This document shows positions 10,100-20,891 of a stretch of 55,074 bases of DNA, piece by piece (positions within the stretch are counted from its first letter, which is position 1; the number at the start of each line of letters is the position of its first letter). A program made the translations under genes and the position numbers. This DNA comes from Purshia tridentata (taxonomy: Eukaryota; Streptophyta; Magnoliopsida; Rosales; Rosaceae). The notes beneath the pieces were generated by a model, which saw only the letters and a program-made list of their open reading frames with translations, was not told the DNA's origin and did not search any database. The stretch is taken from positions 1 to 55,074 of the forward strand of contig QANT01001474.1 in assembly GCA_003254885.1 (NCBI GenBank), in the 5' to 3' direction.

Positions 10100-10795
10100 G
10101 ATAGGTTCATTTGTTGAATGTTAGGCATGGAAATTATGGCAAGAAGATAGAGGAATGGAGGTGATTGATGAGACAATAAGAGAAACATGCCGGCCTCATG
10201 AAGCTTTAAGGTGTATCCATATAGGGTGTTTGTGCGTTCAAGAAGCTCCAGCTGATCGACTTACAGTTTCATCCATAATTCATATGTTGTAGAGCAATGA
10301 AGCTACATTACTTCCTCCTTTTAAACAACCAGCTTTTTCAACACATCAGAATTCTAGTGCTGCTGTTTCTGCTCAAACACCTATCAGATATTCCAACAAT
10401 ACAATCACCATGAGTTTGCCAGAAAGTCGATAGAGGTTCAATATTGTTTCCTTTCCTCAATAGAGTAAAAGAAGAAGAAAGACACTGTGACAAGTACTGT
10501 CAATCAACAATGCAAGAATTTAACCATGTATATTGATGGTCGACTCCTTCAAATACATCTTCGGTTAATTGGATTCACAATTTTTGTCCATATGTCCTAC
10601 GCTTACAGACTTTAATTGGTCTTCATAATTTTTGGTATCACTCTTAAAAATGTAATTAGTATGTGGAGAGTTTCCAACTTCAGCGATATAGGGCACTTAT
10701 TTTCATGCCCAACAGCCCAAGGTTAGAGTTTCTTGATAATTACTTTATATTTTATACGTGGAGATGTCCTAGCTTAAAGGCTTTAATTAACCCAA
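10100..10795 (+). repeat. Segmental repeat B, copy 2
   Basis: Counterpart of 690-1400: end of the last kinase intron, terminal exon, and about 360 bp of 3' flank in the same orientation. It abuts the end of repeat A copy 2, so the two repeat types are stacked head to tail. Confidence 0.85.
10125..10433 (+). pseudogene. Kinase terminal-exon remnant, copy 5, with intact acceptor
   Basis: A full-length terminal exon, preceded by the same acceptor context as the intact gene (GTTGAATGTTAG/GCATGG). It reads [20 protein letters not shown] and on through [10 protein letters not shown], then an in-frame TAG at 10290-10292 where the intact gene has CAG (Gln). After that the frame is open again to the normal TAG at 10431-10433. 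Its phase would accept a splice from kinase exon 6. No upstream exons of its own. Confidence 0.8.
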
Positions 10796-10843
10796 TTCGT
10801 ATTCCATAGTTAAAGGTTTTAACTATGGAAAGAAGGGAGAGAA

Positions 10844-11124
10844 ATGGAGGTAATTGATGAATCAGTAAGGGAAACATGCCGCCCTCATGAAGCTTTAAGG
10901 CTTATCCAAGTAGGGTTTTTGTGTGTGTTCAAGAAGCTCCAGCTCATCGACCAGCAATGTCTTCGGTAATTCTCATACTGGACAATGAATCTACATCACT
11001 TCCACCTTCCAAAGAACCTGCCTTTTTAATACATAAGAATTCCAGTGCTGCTGGTTCTTCTTCTCAAACACCTACTACCATTTATTCAAACAGTGTCACC
11101 ACTAGTATCCTAGAAGGTCGATAG
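10844..11124 (+). pseudogene. Kinase terminal-exon remnant, copy 6, frameshifted
   Basis: Begins MEVIDESVRETCRPHEALRL, then shifts frame at 10919-10926, where GTGTGTG has one extra GT unit against the intact copy. The tail VQEAPAHRPAMSSVILILDN to EGR is open in the other frame and ends with TAG at 11122-11124. The acceptor region is diverged. It resembles copy 2 more than the intact gene in the tail (SSSQTPT, TTSILEGR). Confidence 0.8.
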
Positions 11125-12922
11125 AGGTTAATATTGTTTCCCCTAGCACTTTTGTCCAGATGTCCTAGCTTACTGGCTACCATATCTAGACTGCTAGAAG
11201 GTTGGAAGAGCAATGACTAACCAGCTGATGAGGAAATAGAGAGGTGACCGCTGGAGGCTTCTCATTTTATGGTCTGAACAAGCCAATAGTTTGATACCTT
11301 CGAATCTTTGACTGTAAGGAAACAGAGGAGGAAGAAACACAACTTTTGAAAAACAAATGTGGGAAGACACGTATACACACAAACAGCAAAGGGGTATATA
11401 TTCAGTATTCTTTGCGTATTTTTCTTGTGTTTGTTTATAACTTTTATTATCATGGTGTGCTTTTCTTTGTAATAGCGTTTTCCATTAAAAAGGGAAAATT
11501 AGAAAATTTGATCTGTATGGATCCTATACAAGAGTTGTATCATTGAACAGTTGAATATGTATATGTGGTATATGTGCACATTTGTTAATCTGTACGTTAA
11601 TCATCACCCTTTTGTTTCTTTTCCAAGAAAGGGGGCTGTAATACTTGAAATCGATCAACAATTAATTGACAAATGGAAAGCAGGTATAACAATTTCACAT
11701 TCACATGCTCTTTCAATATGTAGCTATTTCTGATAGAATAATGACCACCACAAAGAGCATATAAACAACCTTCTACACTAAGAAAAATAGGATGAGATTC
11801 TTGATTCCAATGTGAGATCGTTTCTTATATGAAACAACGCCTATCTTAGTGGAATACTTTTTGTAGTTATAAGCAATACTTGTTTATGTAAATCAATTCA
11901 TCTAAATATTTAAAAATAAATATACGTGAAGTTTTTGGAATTAGCCTAAATAGTGATGATAAGTGGAATAATGATTAGAATTAAGCTAAAATCAAATTCG
12001 ATTCTCTCTAACGTAACAAAATATAAATGTATGTGGACACCTAAAACATTACATAATATTGGGGCCATTGCATTGAATTCAACAACTGCAATGTTGTACA
12101 CACTCACATACTGTCTTTCTTTCTTTTATTTTTTCTTTGGGTTAGGGATAAAAATGAATTGGTGTGAGGCGTGATATTGAAATTTATGTTCAATTTCAAT
12201 CCTCATCTGGAAGAATTGATAAATAATAAAATTAAATATAGAAATCTTGTTCAACTTTACTTATATTTCTAAAGAAATTTGGCGTAGAGTTCCTATATTT
12301 TCTGGGAAAGAGAATGACCGACTCGTAACCCAACCAGAAAAGAGGCTTTGGGCCTTTGACCACCTTTTTACTTTCATTTTCATGTGAACAGGTTAAGTTA
12401 TAACTTACAACCAACTTACACCAAGTGGAAAAGTCAAAAGGGTCAGACAACCTAAAGTCTAAGCTCATAAAAGATGACAATAATACCCCTGACAAACAAG
12501 TGATGAAAGTCGAAGGACTCAAAATACAAACAAATTCCAAACACAACGCTAACCCTGTATGACCAATTCTCTTCAATAATCGTTTGCATAGAGAGAAGGG
12601 CACCGGCCTGAACTATGTGAAATGACAAAAGTACCCCTGACAAGTTTCTGAGAAAGAGAGGTGAATTGCTGCTGGCTTTTGCAGTTTGTTGTAAGGAATC
12701 AAAGGTAGCCGACCAGCAATTAACCGCCTGTTCCTCTGCTGTCATCCAGTGGGAGACCATAACCCCTCCTCTTCCAAGAAACCCCTTCCTCTTTCCACCC
12801 TCCTTCCCCTTCCCTTGTATAAATTCATTCATGCACTCCATGTTTCCCTCAGACACCCACATATCCATTTCTCTCAGAGAAGAGCTTTTTCTACAAAAAA
12901 TTAAGATCAGTCAATAATAGCA
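11125..12922. other. Intergenic stretch and KIC promoter
   Basis: The first 200 bp are kinase 3' flank (third copy of the GAAACAGAGGAGGAAGAA segment near 11320). The rest is AT-rich without a recognisable gene. A TATA-like TATAAAT at 12818-12824 lies about 100 bp before the KIC start codon and probably serves it. Confidence 0.5.
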
Positions 12923-13303
12923 ATGGCAGGAGGAATTGGGAATAAAAGGGTTGGTGTTGATTTCGAAGATTTGCTGCCGGAGATGGCTGACAAGCTTGGC
13001 GGCGAGGGCCTGATAAGGGAGCTGTGCAATGGGTTTCAGCTGCTGATGGACAAGGACAAGGAGGTCATTACACTCGAGAGCCTGAGGAGGAACTCTGCGG
13101 TTCTGGGTCTGCAGGACTTGACAGAGGACGAGCTGGTGAGTATGATGCGGGAAGGTGACTTGGACGGTGATGGGGCCCTCAACCAGATGGAGTTCTGCGT
13201 TTTGATGTTCAGGCTCAGTCCTGAGTTGATGGAGGAGTCTTGGTTTTGGCTTGAACAGGGTCTGGAAGAGGAGCTCAAAACCAACAAGAGACCTCGCTCT
13301 TAA
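12923..13303 (+). CDS. KIC: KIC/PBP1-type single EF-hand calcium-binding protein
   Basis: Small calcium sensor, 126 aa, no intron. One canonical EF-hand loop DLDGDGALNQME (about residues 78-89) has Asp at positions 1, 3 and 5 and Glu at 12. Flanking sequence (LESLRRNSAVLGL, EFCVLMFRLSPELMEE, WLEQGLEEEL) is typical of KIC, which regulates the calmodulin-binding kinesin KCBP, and of PINOID-binding protein PBP1. The N-terminal MAGGIGNKRVGVDFEDLLPEMADKL fits the family's amphipathic lead-in. Likely cytosolic. The start is the first ATG after a TATA-like box at 12818. The symbol is by family likeness; KIC and PBP1 are hard to separate by eye. Confidence 0.9.
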   Translation: MAGGIGNKRVGVDFEDLLPEMADKLGGEGLIRELCNGFQLLMDKDKEVITLESLRRNSAVLGLQDLTEDELVSMMREGDLDGDGALNQMEFCVLMFRLSPELMEESWFWLEQGLEEELKTNKRPRS

Positions 13304-15555
13304 TCCATTCATTGATTTGAGATGGTTTATTGCGAGACAGAGGAGGAGGAAAGCTCGCTAAGCTAACAATTGATCATTAATTTGTGTGTAGAAATTGAGG
13401 AAGAGTGTTGGTTTGGTTGCATTAATTGATGTTGTAAAACATTGCCTTTGGCAATTGGCATAGAGTCTTTCTTTCCATCTTCTTTTACTTCATCACTATC
13501 GTCATTATTCATTCTGAAATTGATGAAATACAGAGAGATTACTTACTAGAAATAACAAACACCTTCGTCTTTTGTACATTTTGATCTTGTTTTAGTATTT
13601 TCGGTGCATAGCAGCACTTAATTTGGATTCCAATTCTGGTGCCTTCAATACTTATGATCATGTATATGATCCTTCCCATTACGACAATAATTTTCCCTTT
13701 ATTAATATTGGCATTGGTAAGAAACAAAATGTAAGCAATATCTAATACAAACAATAGAAATTATATCTTATTTATTAAAAAATGCATTAAATATTCATTA
13801 CACGAGGAGCCCGCAGAGCTGCAGCTGCATTGGATGTGCTGATTTAAAGTTTAAATAATGCGTCTATTCCACGATGTTGCCGTGGCCAGTCGTTTTTTTT
13901 TTGTTTTTTTTTTCCTGACATAAATTATAGGGGTTTTGCTTTTTTCAATAATTTTTTCAGGGATTATTAAAAAACACAAATCATTAAGAAATAGGCATAT
14001 TAGTAAGATTTCTTTGGCGCAAATCAAAACTTTTTATTAAATTATTAATCTTTTGAAGTCCTTTGTCTTCTAGATGATGCTATTAGCTACCACCCTTTAA
14101 TAAAAGTCTAGTATATATTGATTTCTTTTTTTCTTTTTAAAAAAGAAATTAAAGAGTTGTAAAATCCCTTTATGTGTTTCCCAAAGCATACTTCTTAATT
14201 AACCTCCTATTTGCCGGAATGCATTTAATTAGCTCTCTCGATTCATTAGAGAAAAAACGAATTTCTGTCTTGATTGAGGGAGATAAGTACTCTTATCACT
14301 TCACTGGAGTTATAAGGCCTCACAATCACTAATGACTTAATTAGAACTTATCTAACAAAAATAAAGCATTGGTTGTTACGTGTTAGTCATCTTTTTGTTA
14401 ATCAATAATTTTTTAACACAGAATTAATGCGGAATATGAGAGAGGTCCGAATATTATCTCTAATCCCACCATTCAACATTAGAAAAGACCTTGCTGGTTT
14501 GTTAATATTGAGGGTCTTGTTGGATATATCTCAAAGAGGCAACTAGTACTTTAATTAAGGAATATATATAGGCATCATATCATTCAATGAATCCAATATA
14601 TGTATGCCATACAGGGTACTAAATCGATCCATATCAGATTTAAACCTGGTTATGTGAATTTTTAAGTTTTCTAAAGATCTATCACAAGAGTTCATGAAAA
14701 TTATATATAGAGCCGTTGGAACATGTCAAATTGAATACATTGTTACATACCACGCACCAAGATCTACTAGAGACCAGCACCGAGGAAATTATGAGGAAAG
14801 TCGAAGCTATCCACAACCAAAAGACAAGTACCTGCTTCCCCGGCCTGTCTGCGCTGAATACTGAATTTAAAAACATTTAATTCCTATGATTCTAGATTGC
14901 CATTATATCTACCAATGTTTAGTTGACCATCCATCTAACTCTGTTTAAGGGTCAAAAATACAAGCCCACAATTTGAGCCAATTAACCAAGGACCCCATGT
15001 GGAATTTGACATGGATTGGCCATTGTGGGTTTGGCAAGGCAAAGGTACAAGAGTACATGACCTAGGTGATTGAAGCGACATATAATTGAGCCTGAATTCT
15101 TGGCCTGGCCCAATCCTCCTACAACCAAATAGGCAAATTGCACCAGATCACACCAATGGTCGTGTGAGTGTCTCCCGTATAATCATCTCATTATGTGAAC
15201 AACACATGATGATAGTTTTGAAAAGAGATTATGCATGTAGGTAGAATTGGCATATATAGTTCTTGGAATCCTTATATATGCAAAGAAAATTTACTAATCT
15301 TTGTTTTTTCTTTTAATTTGTTGCCAATACAAAACTGAGTTCACTCATATACATACTAGCTAGCCTTGTTGGTTTTGATTTTCCTGCATACAAAATTTGC
15401 TAATGCTAAGCATATAATTTACTTGGGCTCATCAACTTCAGATCGATCAGCAGCTACTCCTAGTAGGTAGAAAATGAAAGAGTTAGTAATTAAAGAAAAT
15501 GCAGAAATATATCCAAAAAAGAAGTGAAAGAATTAATGTAGTACAATACAAGAGC
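13304..15555. other. Intergenic stretch
   Basis: AT-rich spacer with many homopolymer runs, between the 3' end of the KIC-like gene and the 3' end of the first F-box gene (convergent). I see no gene, no clear element ends and no RNA gene. Confidence 0.6.
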
Positions 15556-17334
15556 TTAGTGGAATGCAATTTTAGCATTAGAAGAAGCCCAAGAAAAGCC
15601 CATCATCTGTGACCTAATCTTTTGTCGCTGCAGAGAATATCTTGCTTTGCAGTGTCCAGTGCAGAGAATCATTTCTTGCAAGGCCTTTCCATGCTTGAGC
15701 AAGAACTTTGCTAAACTCACTTCATTCTCACACTCTAAAAACCCATGAATCTTCACTATCTTAAGGTGCTGTAAGAAAGACTTCAAGGTTTGGGTTTGAG
15801 ATTCCCAGTACTTCTCCTCCTCTGAGTTTGACATTTCCCACAAATCCTTATTCCATTGCTATATATAACAAATTAAGTAAAATTAGCTAGCTAGCTTTTC
15901 ATATTGATATTAATAATAATCTCATTTAATTTTTTTATATATATAAATAATACTTACTCTCCTTTCAATCTTGTAATCGTTAATAATATTGAGAATGAGA
16001 GTGTGCAGCATAGGAGAGCTCCTGAATATGCACGCTAATCCAGGTACATTGTTCTTGTTGAAACCCGTATGCAACTCCAATGATTTCAGATTGTTAAATG
16101 GATGCAAATAAACTGCAAAATAATTACTGTTTGACAGAATCTGCAAAACTATATACAATTAACAACGTAACAGGACTAATAATGTGGAATTAATGTGAGA
16201 GAGAGAGCAGTCAAACGCTGACAGTAACTGTACCTCGATACATTGGGTTTCGAGTGTCAAGCAGTGGGCATGAGAGAGACCCATAAAGAGATTGGAGACA
16301 GTCTGAAGCTTGGGCGCAGTAACATCCTGATCATGGAGTAGAAAGAAGCCAATGCAGGCCTCATGCAGAGAACTCAAATTCTCCAAACAGCAATTATCAG
16401 TAATGGCATTATGTTCCCAAAGCATGACTTTAAGGCTGGGCGCACTAATTTTCACCCAACTCTTATCAACGTAAGAGTCGAAACAGCTCACTATCCGCAG
16501 CCTCTCCAACTTGCCACCCCAAATATCCAACCCCTGTAACTGAAAACAGTTCTCCAGCGTCAAGTCTTCCAGCGCCCTGCACCCCACGCGCAGATGCTTC
16601 AATCCGAAACACGCGTGGAGACTCAGTTTTTTTAGTAGAGGAAAAGACGAGTCGGAGAACATGTCATGGAGGGACGGCTGGTTGTACAAGATGATCAGAG
16701 AGAGCGAGAGCGACCGGAGGGATTTGAACCCGCTGCTCATCACGGACGACGGAGGGAGTCGGAACCCGGGGTACCGAGACTTCAATTTGAACACGCGGAG
16801 GGACTCGCTGCCGATCACGCAGCGCGGGAAGTTGAAGTAACCCTCTGTCGCCACCTCCACGTCCAACTCCTGCACGTTGCGCCGAATGGCCAGCCGGATC
16901 AGGCCGTTCAGGCGTGAGAAGCTCAGGCGGGCGCGGAACCGGAGGATTCGGACGTCCGAGTGCTTCTCCCGGAGGGTCAGGACCTGTGTGATGAAGTCGG
17001 TTTCTTTGGCGTTGATCTGAGAGTAGTGCGGTTTTGATGATGATGATGGTGATCGGGCGGTGGAGGAGATTCGGGCCAAGGGGTTGAGGGTCGTGAAGTC
17101 CAGGTCCGGGAACGAGGACCAGAGCGAACGCCACCGTTTTGAGAGGACGCTTGCTTGGGCCACAGTTTTGATCGGGAGAAGGAAGAGAATGTGGTGAAGG
17201 ACGGCGTCGGGGAGGTCGCTAATGCGGTCAGCGGTGGTGGTGATGCCATTGATGTCGTGATCGTGATCACCGCCTGCATTTTCTTTGCTGATGATGAAGA
17301 GCTTCCTCTTCTTGGCAGCAGATCTTGTTTCCAT
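15556..17334 (-). CDS. F-box/LRR/FBD protein 1
   Basis: Substrate-recognition subunit of an SCF ubiquitin ligase. Exons (minus) 17334-16234, 16140-15958 and 15858-15556 sum to 1587 nt, 528 aa, all phase 0. The F-box lies at about residues 36-80 (DRISDLPDAVLHHILFLLPI, ending RWRSLWSSFPDLDF). Then come degenerate leucine-rich repeats (SLRVFKLKS, SLRSLSLSL, LEDLTLENC, LERLRIVSC). The last exon carries an FBD-type end (YWESQTQ, LKIVKIHGFLECENEVSLAK, FLLKHGKALQEM). Start chosen at METRSAAKKRKL; an in-frame ATG 29 codons upstream (17421) gives a less typical N-terminus. The first exon is notably GC-rich in its F-box part. Target unknown; the family expands fast and is often involved in stress or defence. 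Confidence 0.88.
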
Positions 17335-18371
17335 GGAATTAATGTTTGTTGTGATTTTTTGTTTTTGCTTTTTACTGGTCTTTGTGTTGAGGTGAGTTAC
17401 ATTACGGTTTGAATTGTTCAAAGATTAGAATGTGGAAGTGAGGTGAGAACGAGAACAGCGATTGAGTTTGTTTCAAGATACTACTATTGAGTTAATTAAT
17501 TAATTAATAATAATATAAATAAAATTGAGTTTTTTAATTCAAAATACATACCATTTTAGTTTTGATAAAGCACTTTTTAAATTATATTAATAAGAAATCA
17601 AACTTTGTAATATTATTAAACACTAAAAATTTGAAACAATTTTAATAGATAGAGATATGATAACATGGATACCATATGATTAAATGATTAAATAAATATA
17701 TGTGTGTTTTTTTAACAAGAAATGAAGAAAGATTTGAACTCGAATATAAGATAAGCTTTTATTCTCTTCACATTTTCATACATAATAATGCACATGTATC
17801 CATAAGAAAGGACCTAGTTGCTCAGACGGAAACTAGTTTTATTTTATTAAACAAATTTGATTAGAAATTTGGAACATTGCTCTCACGATAAATAAAAGAT
17901 TCACAAAGGTCTGGGCCTTGGGCGCGCAAAGATGTCTATTGGACGCTGTTGAAAGATACATGAGCAGTGATTGGAAGCCCAACTACTTTGTACTTAGCAG
18001 AAAAGAGGACGAGTATAGAACTACAGATAATGGCGAATGGTGAACAAATCCGAAGAACCAAACGGACATCTATTCAAAATTAATCATCGAACTAAAAGAT
18101 TGGTTTATGTATTATTTTATGTTATGTTATTATAGTCTTGGACTAAACATGTATCTTTGGAAACCCCTTCAATTTTTACTGTATACCCCTTAAAAAAAAT
18201 CCAAACAAAATGTAAGTATCCATAATAGTCATCCAATTTAAACAGTTCAAAAATCAGAAATTTTGGGGCCGATGGATTCCCCATTTAAAGCTCAGCGTCT
18301 GTAAGAGAAGATCCTGTGAGTACTTCGTCTTTGGAAGGAGGTCATGTGATAGCTTCATCCTCGTGAGCAGA
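17335..18371. other. Intergenic spacer between two F-box genes
   Basis: 5' region of F-box gene 1 (minus) and 3' flank of F-box gene 2 (minus). AT-rich with (TTAA)n-like tracts near 17490. No gene seen. Confidence 0.6.
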
Positions 18372-20193
18372 TCATGTGAGTACTTCATCTCTGTTAGGCC
18401 TTCGACGTAGAACTATTGGAGGATATGAGCTCTCACCAACTTTAACAGGAACAATTATAATATTTTCTAGGATAAATCCTTGCTTTTTTAAGGTATTCAC
18501 AAAATTAACTTCATCTTCTGTTCCAGTAAATGATGTCATCGTAACTTGCTTCAGACTTGGCATGCTGAAGTCAACTGGTTTTTTTAACAACTTGTCTGAT
18601 AAACACTCCTAGAAATTACAAGAACAAAGTTCAGATATGCAGCTCCAAAACAAGAAAAGAATGATAAACGTAAGTTATATAGCAACATCTAGAATTGCGG
18701 TGATTATGTATGTAACAGTACTACTCACATCTTCCCCTATCTTGAAAAGGTATTCTAGAATCATTGTCTTGAGATTGGGAGAAAGCGCAAGCAGTGCAGC
18801 CATGCCAAAAAGATCATATTGGGTATACCCCGTTCGAAGCTCTAAGACGTTGAGACTGTGGAGCATAAAACTATTGGGGAAAGGATCCTTTGATGTCAGA
18901 AACTGAGGACATATGCATATGAAGCAATTATGTAATATTAGAAGATGTTCAACAACATAATGCCATTAGAAACAACCATTTACCCTAAACTCTTTCAACC
19001 CCAAGATTCAATGACAAGCTAAAAGCCTTACTTTCTCTGATGTTTTTCTCTCTTCCAATTCTTACACGACACAGTCTTTTCCAAAAATACAAGGCTACAC
19101 CTCCAAGTCTAAATAACACCTAAATTTATACAATCTATGAAAAGCCTTACAAATAATCAGAATGCCAAAATAGGCTAAATTAACCAAATATCGAAATAGA
19201 TAAACAATAATTGATTAGAGCACAAGTCAAGAAAATTACCTTAAACCACCAATTCTGCACATTAAGACGCTTAACAGAAAGAGCTTCCGCAAGTAGCCTC
19301 ACAACCTTACACCAATAATCATAGAACTCATCCATTTTGTGCACAATATCAATGTGAAACTCAACCAAAGACGAAGCATTCTTAAGTACAAACCGATAAA
19401 ATCTACAGCAAACAATGCTTAAGAAACAAAGGTTTGGGCAATCAATGACAACCGTCTCTTTCACGTCAGAATCATAATAATGCCCAAGTGCTAGTTTCTT
19501 CAACCTCGCGCTACATATCTTCAAATTCTGCTGCCCCCAACAGTTCTGAAGCTCCAAAGCCTCGAGATTGGGACACCCCAGAATCAAATCCTTCACCATC
19601 TGGTCAGTCAAATAAACCTGGTCAAGAACCATGGAGGTTATCGACCAGAGACGCATGGCGGACATCTTCGCCGGCAGCGTCAGATCACAGCAGGTAAGCC
19701 TCAAGACTCTCACACACCCATTTCGCAAAACAGCGAAAGGGAAATCGTACGTGTGGGTCTCCTCGCTTTGAAATTCCTTGTCGATGTAGAAGTCGAGGCT
19801 GAGCTCGCGGGCCTGGAGGTGGGTTGTGGCGGATCGGACCCATGAGTCCACGTGGCAGCCGTAGCGGTCCTCGTAGATGAAGGAGAGGTGGAAGGTGTGG
19901 GCGGGAGCATTGGAGCGGAGTATGAGGACGCGGTCGACGAACTCGGCAAACAACTGGCGGGTGTCTGCGGCCGAGTCGTAGGGAGGGAAGAGCTCGTAGG
20001 AGAAGTTGAGGAAGGGCACGCCGGACCAGAGGGGTCGCCATATTCTGGAGATGAGAGAGGTTTGGACGGCGTCGAGGGTCGTTAGGAAGGAGAGGATGTG
20101 GAGGAGGAGCTCGTTGGGGAGGTCGTTTAGGACTTTCACGGTGTCGTTTTGGTGGGTTTCATCGCTCGTCTCTTCAGACTCTTCCATGTTCAT
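18372..20193 (-). CDS. F-box/LRR/FBD protein 2
   Basis: Second SCF F-box gene in tandem with the first, same strand. Exons (minus) 20193-19240, 18902-18729 and 18608-18372 sum to 1365 nt, 454 aa, phase 0 at both junctions. F-box at about 21-65 (VLNDLPNELLLHILSFLTTL, then SRIWRPLWSGVPFLNF; the usual SKRW is SRIW). LRR-like segments include LEALELQNC, LKKLALGH and LCFLSIVCC. Exon 2 carries LNVLELRTGY and LLALSPNLKTMILEY. Exon 3 is a clear FBD end (SLKQVTMTSFTGTEDEVNFV, then LKKQGFILENIIIVPVK). Same exon layout as gene 1 but well diverged, so an old tandem pair. Start at the first ATG; a second Met follows at codon 3. Confidence 0.88.
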
Positions 20194-20254
20194 GTAAATT
20201 GTTTCTTCCGCAACTGGTTAAAGCATTTTGGGAATTTGACTTTAACAAGCCCTT

Positions 20255-20607
20255 TCAATTAGAGAAAATCACGTATTTATCGTAATCCATATGTAGCCAA
20301 AATGCTGACATGGCAGGTTGTGACTGGCTGAGAGTATTTTTGTCCTCTGAGGAGTCTGAGATGAATTGGTCGAATAATTTTAGCCACGTCGACTTGTTTT
20401 TTTTTTTGAACTCGTACAATTCTTTAGCTAACAGCCTCACACGGTCACACCATGAATTTTTTTTGCTATTTATTCAATACCAGTGATGCATTTTGTGGTT
20501 GCATGCTTTGTCTGATTGTCTGAGCATCAACCGCTTTTGCAAATCTAAACTCTGATGTAGAGAAGCTGCACATGTAGACAGTAATCCTGGGAATCTGGTA
20601 CTGAAGG
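20255..20607 (-). pseudogene. Fragment of a third F-box/LRR gene
   Basis: Just upstream of F-box gene 2 the minus strand reads WCDRVRLLAKELYEFKKK, matching WCKVVRLLAEAL near the end of exon 1 of that gene. Upstream of it, in another frame, is STSEFRFAKAVDAQTI, a phrase of the kind found in F-box LRR regions. Stops and frameshifts separate the pieces, and no F-box or FBD is present. Probably a decayed piece of a third tandem copy. Confidence 0.4.
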
Positions 20608-20891
20608 GTTTAATGTGTCAAAGCCAGTGAAATAGAATATGACAATGACATGAGGGATAATTTACAGCACCTTAAATTCAAGCTACTTCCAGCATACTAG
20701 GGTGACCCCTTCTTTCGGAGTTTACCACATTGCCCATTATTCATGTAAATTCTGCATGTACAAATGAATCCATAGATAACTTGAACCTTCAACTAAGAAT
20801 CAGATTCTCGTATTAGATGTATGGCGAACTTACTTGTGTCCTTTTGCAAAGCTGAACTGAACCTAGAAAATTTTACTGCTGGCCTTCCGTT

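Noticed and set aside
16664..17279. Long antisense and shifted frames over the first F-box exon
   Set aside because: Shadows caused by the GC-rich coding exon; the F-box frame explains the sequence.
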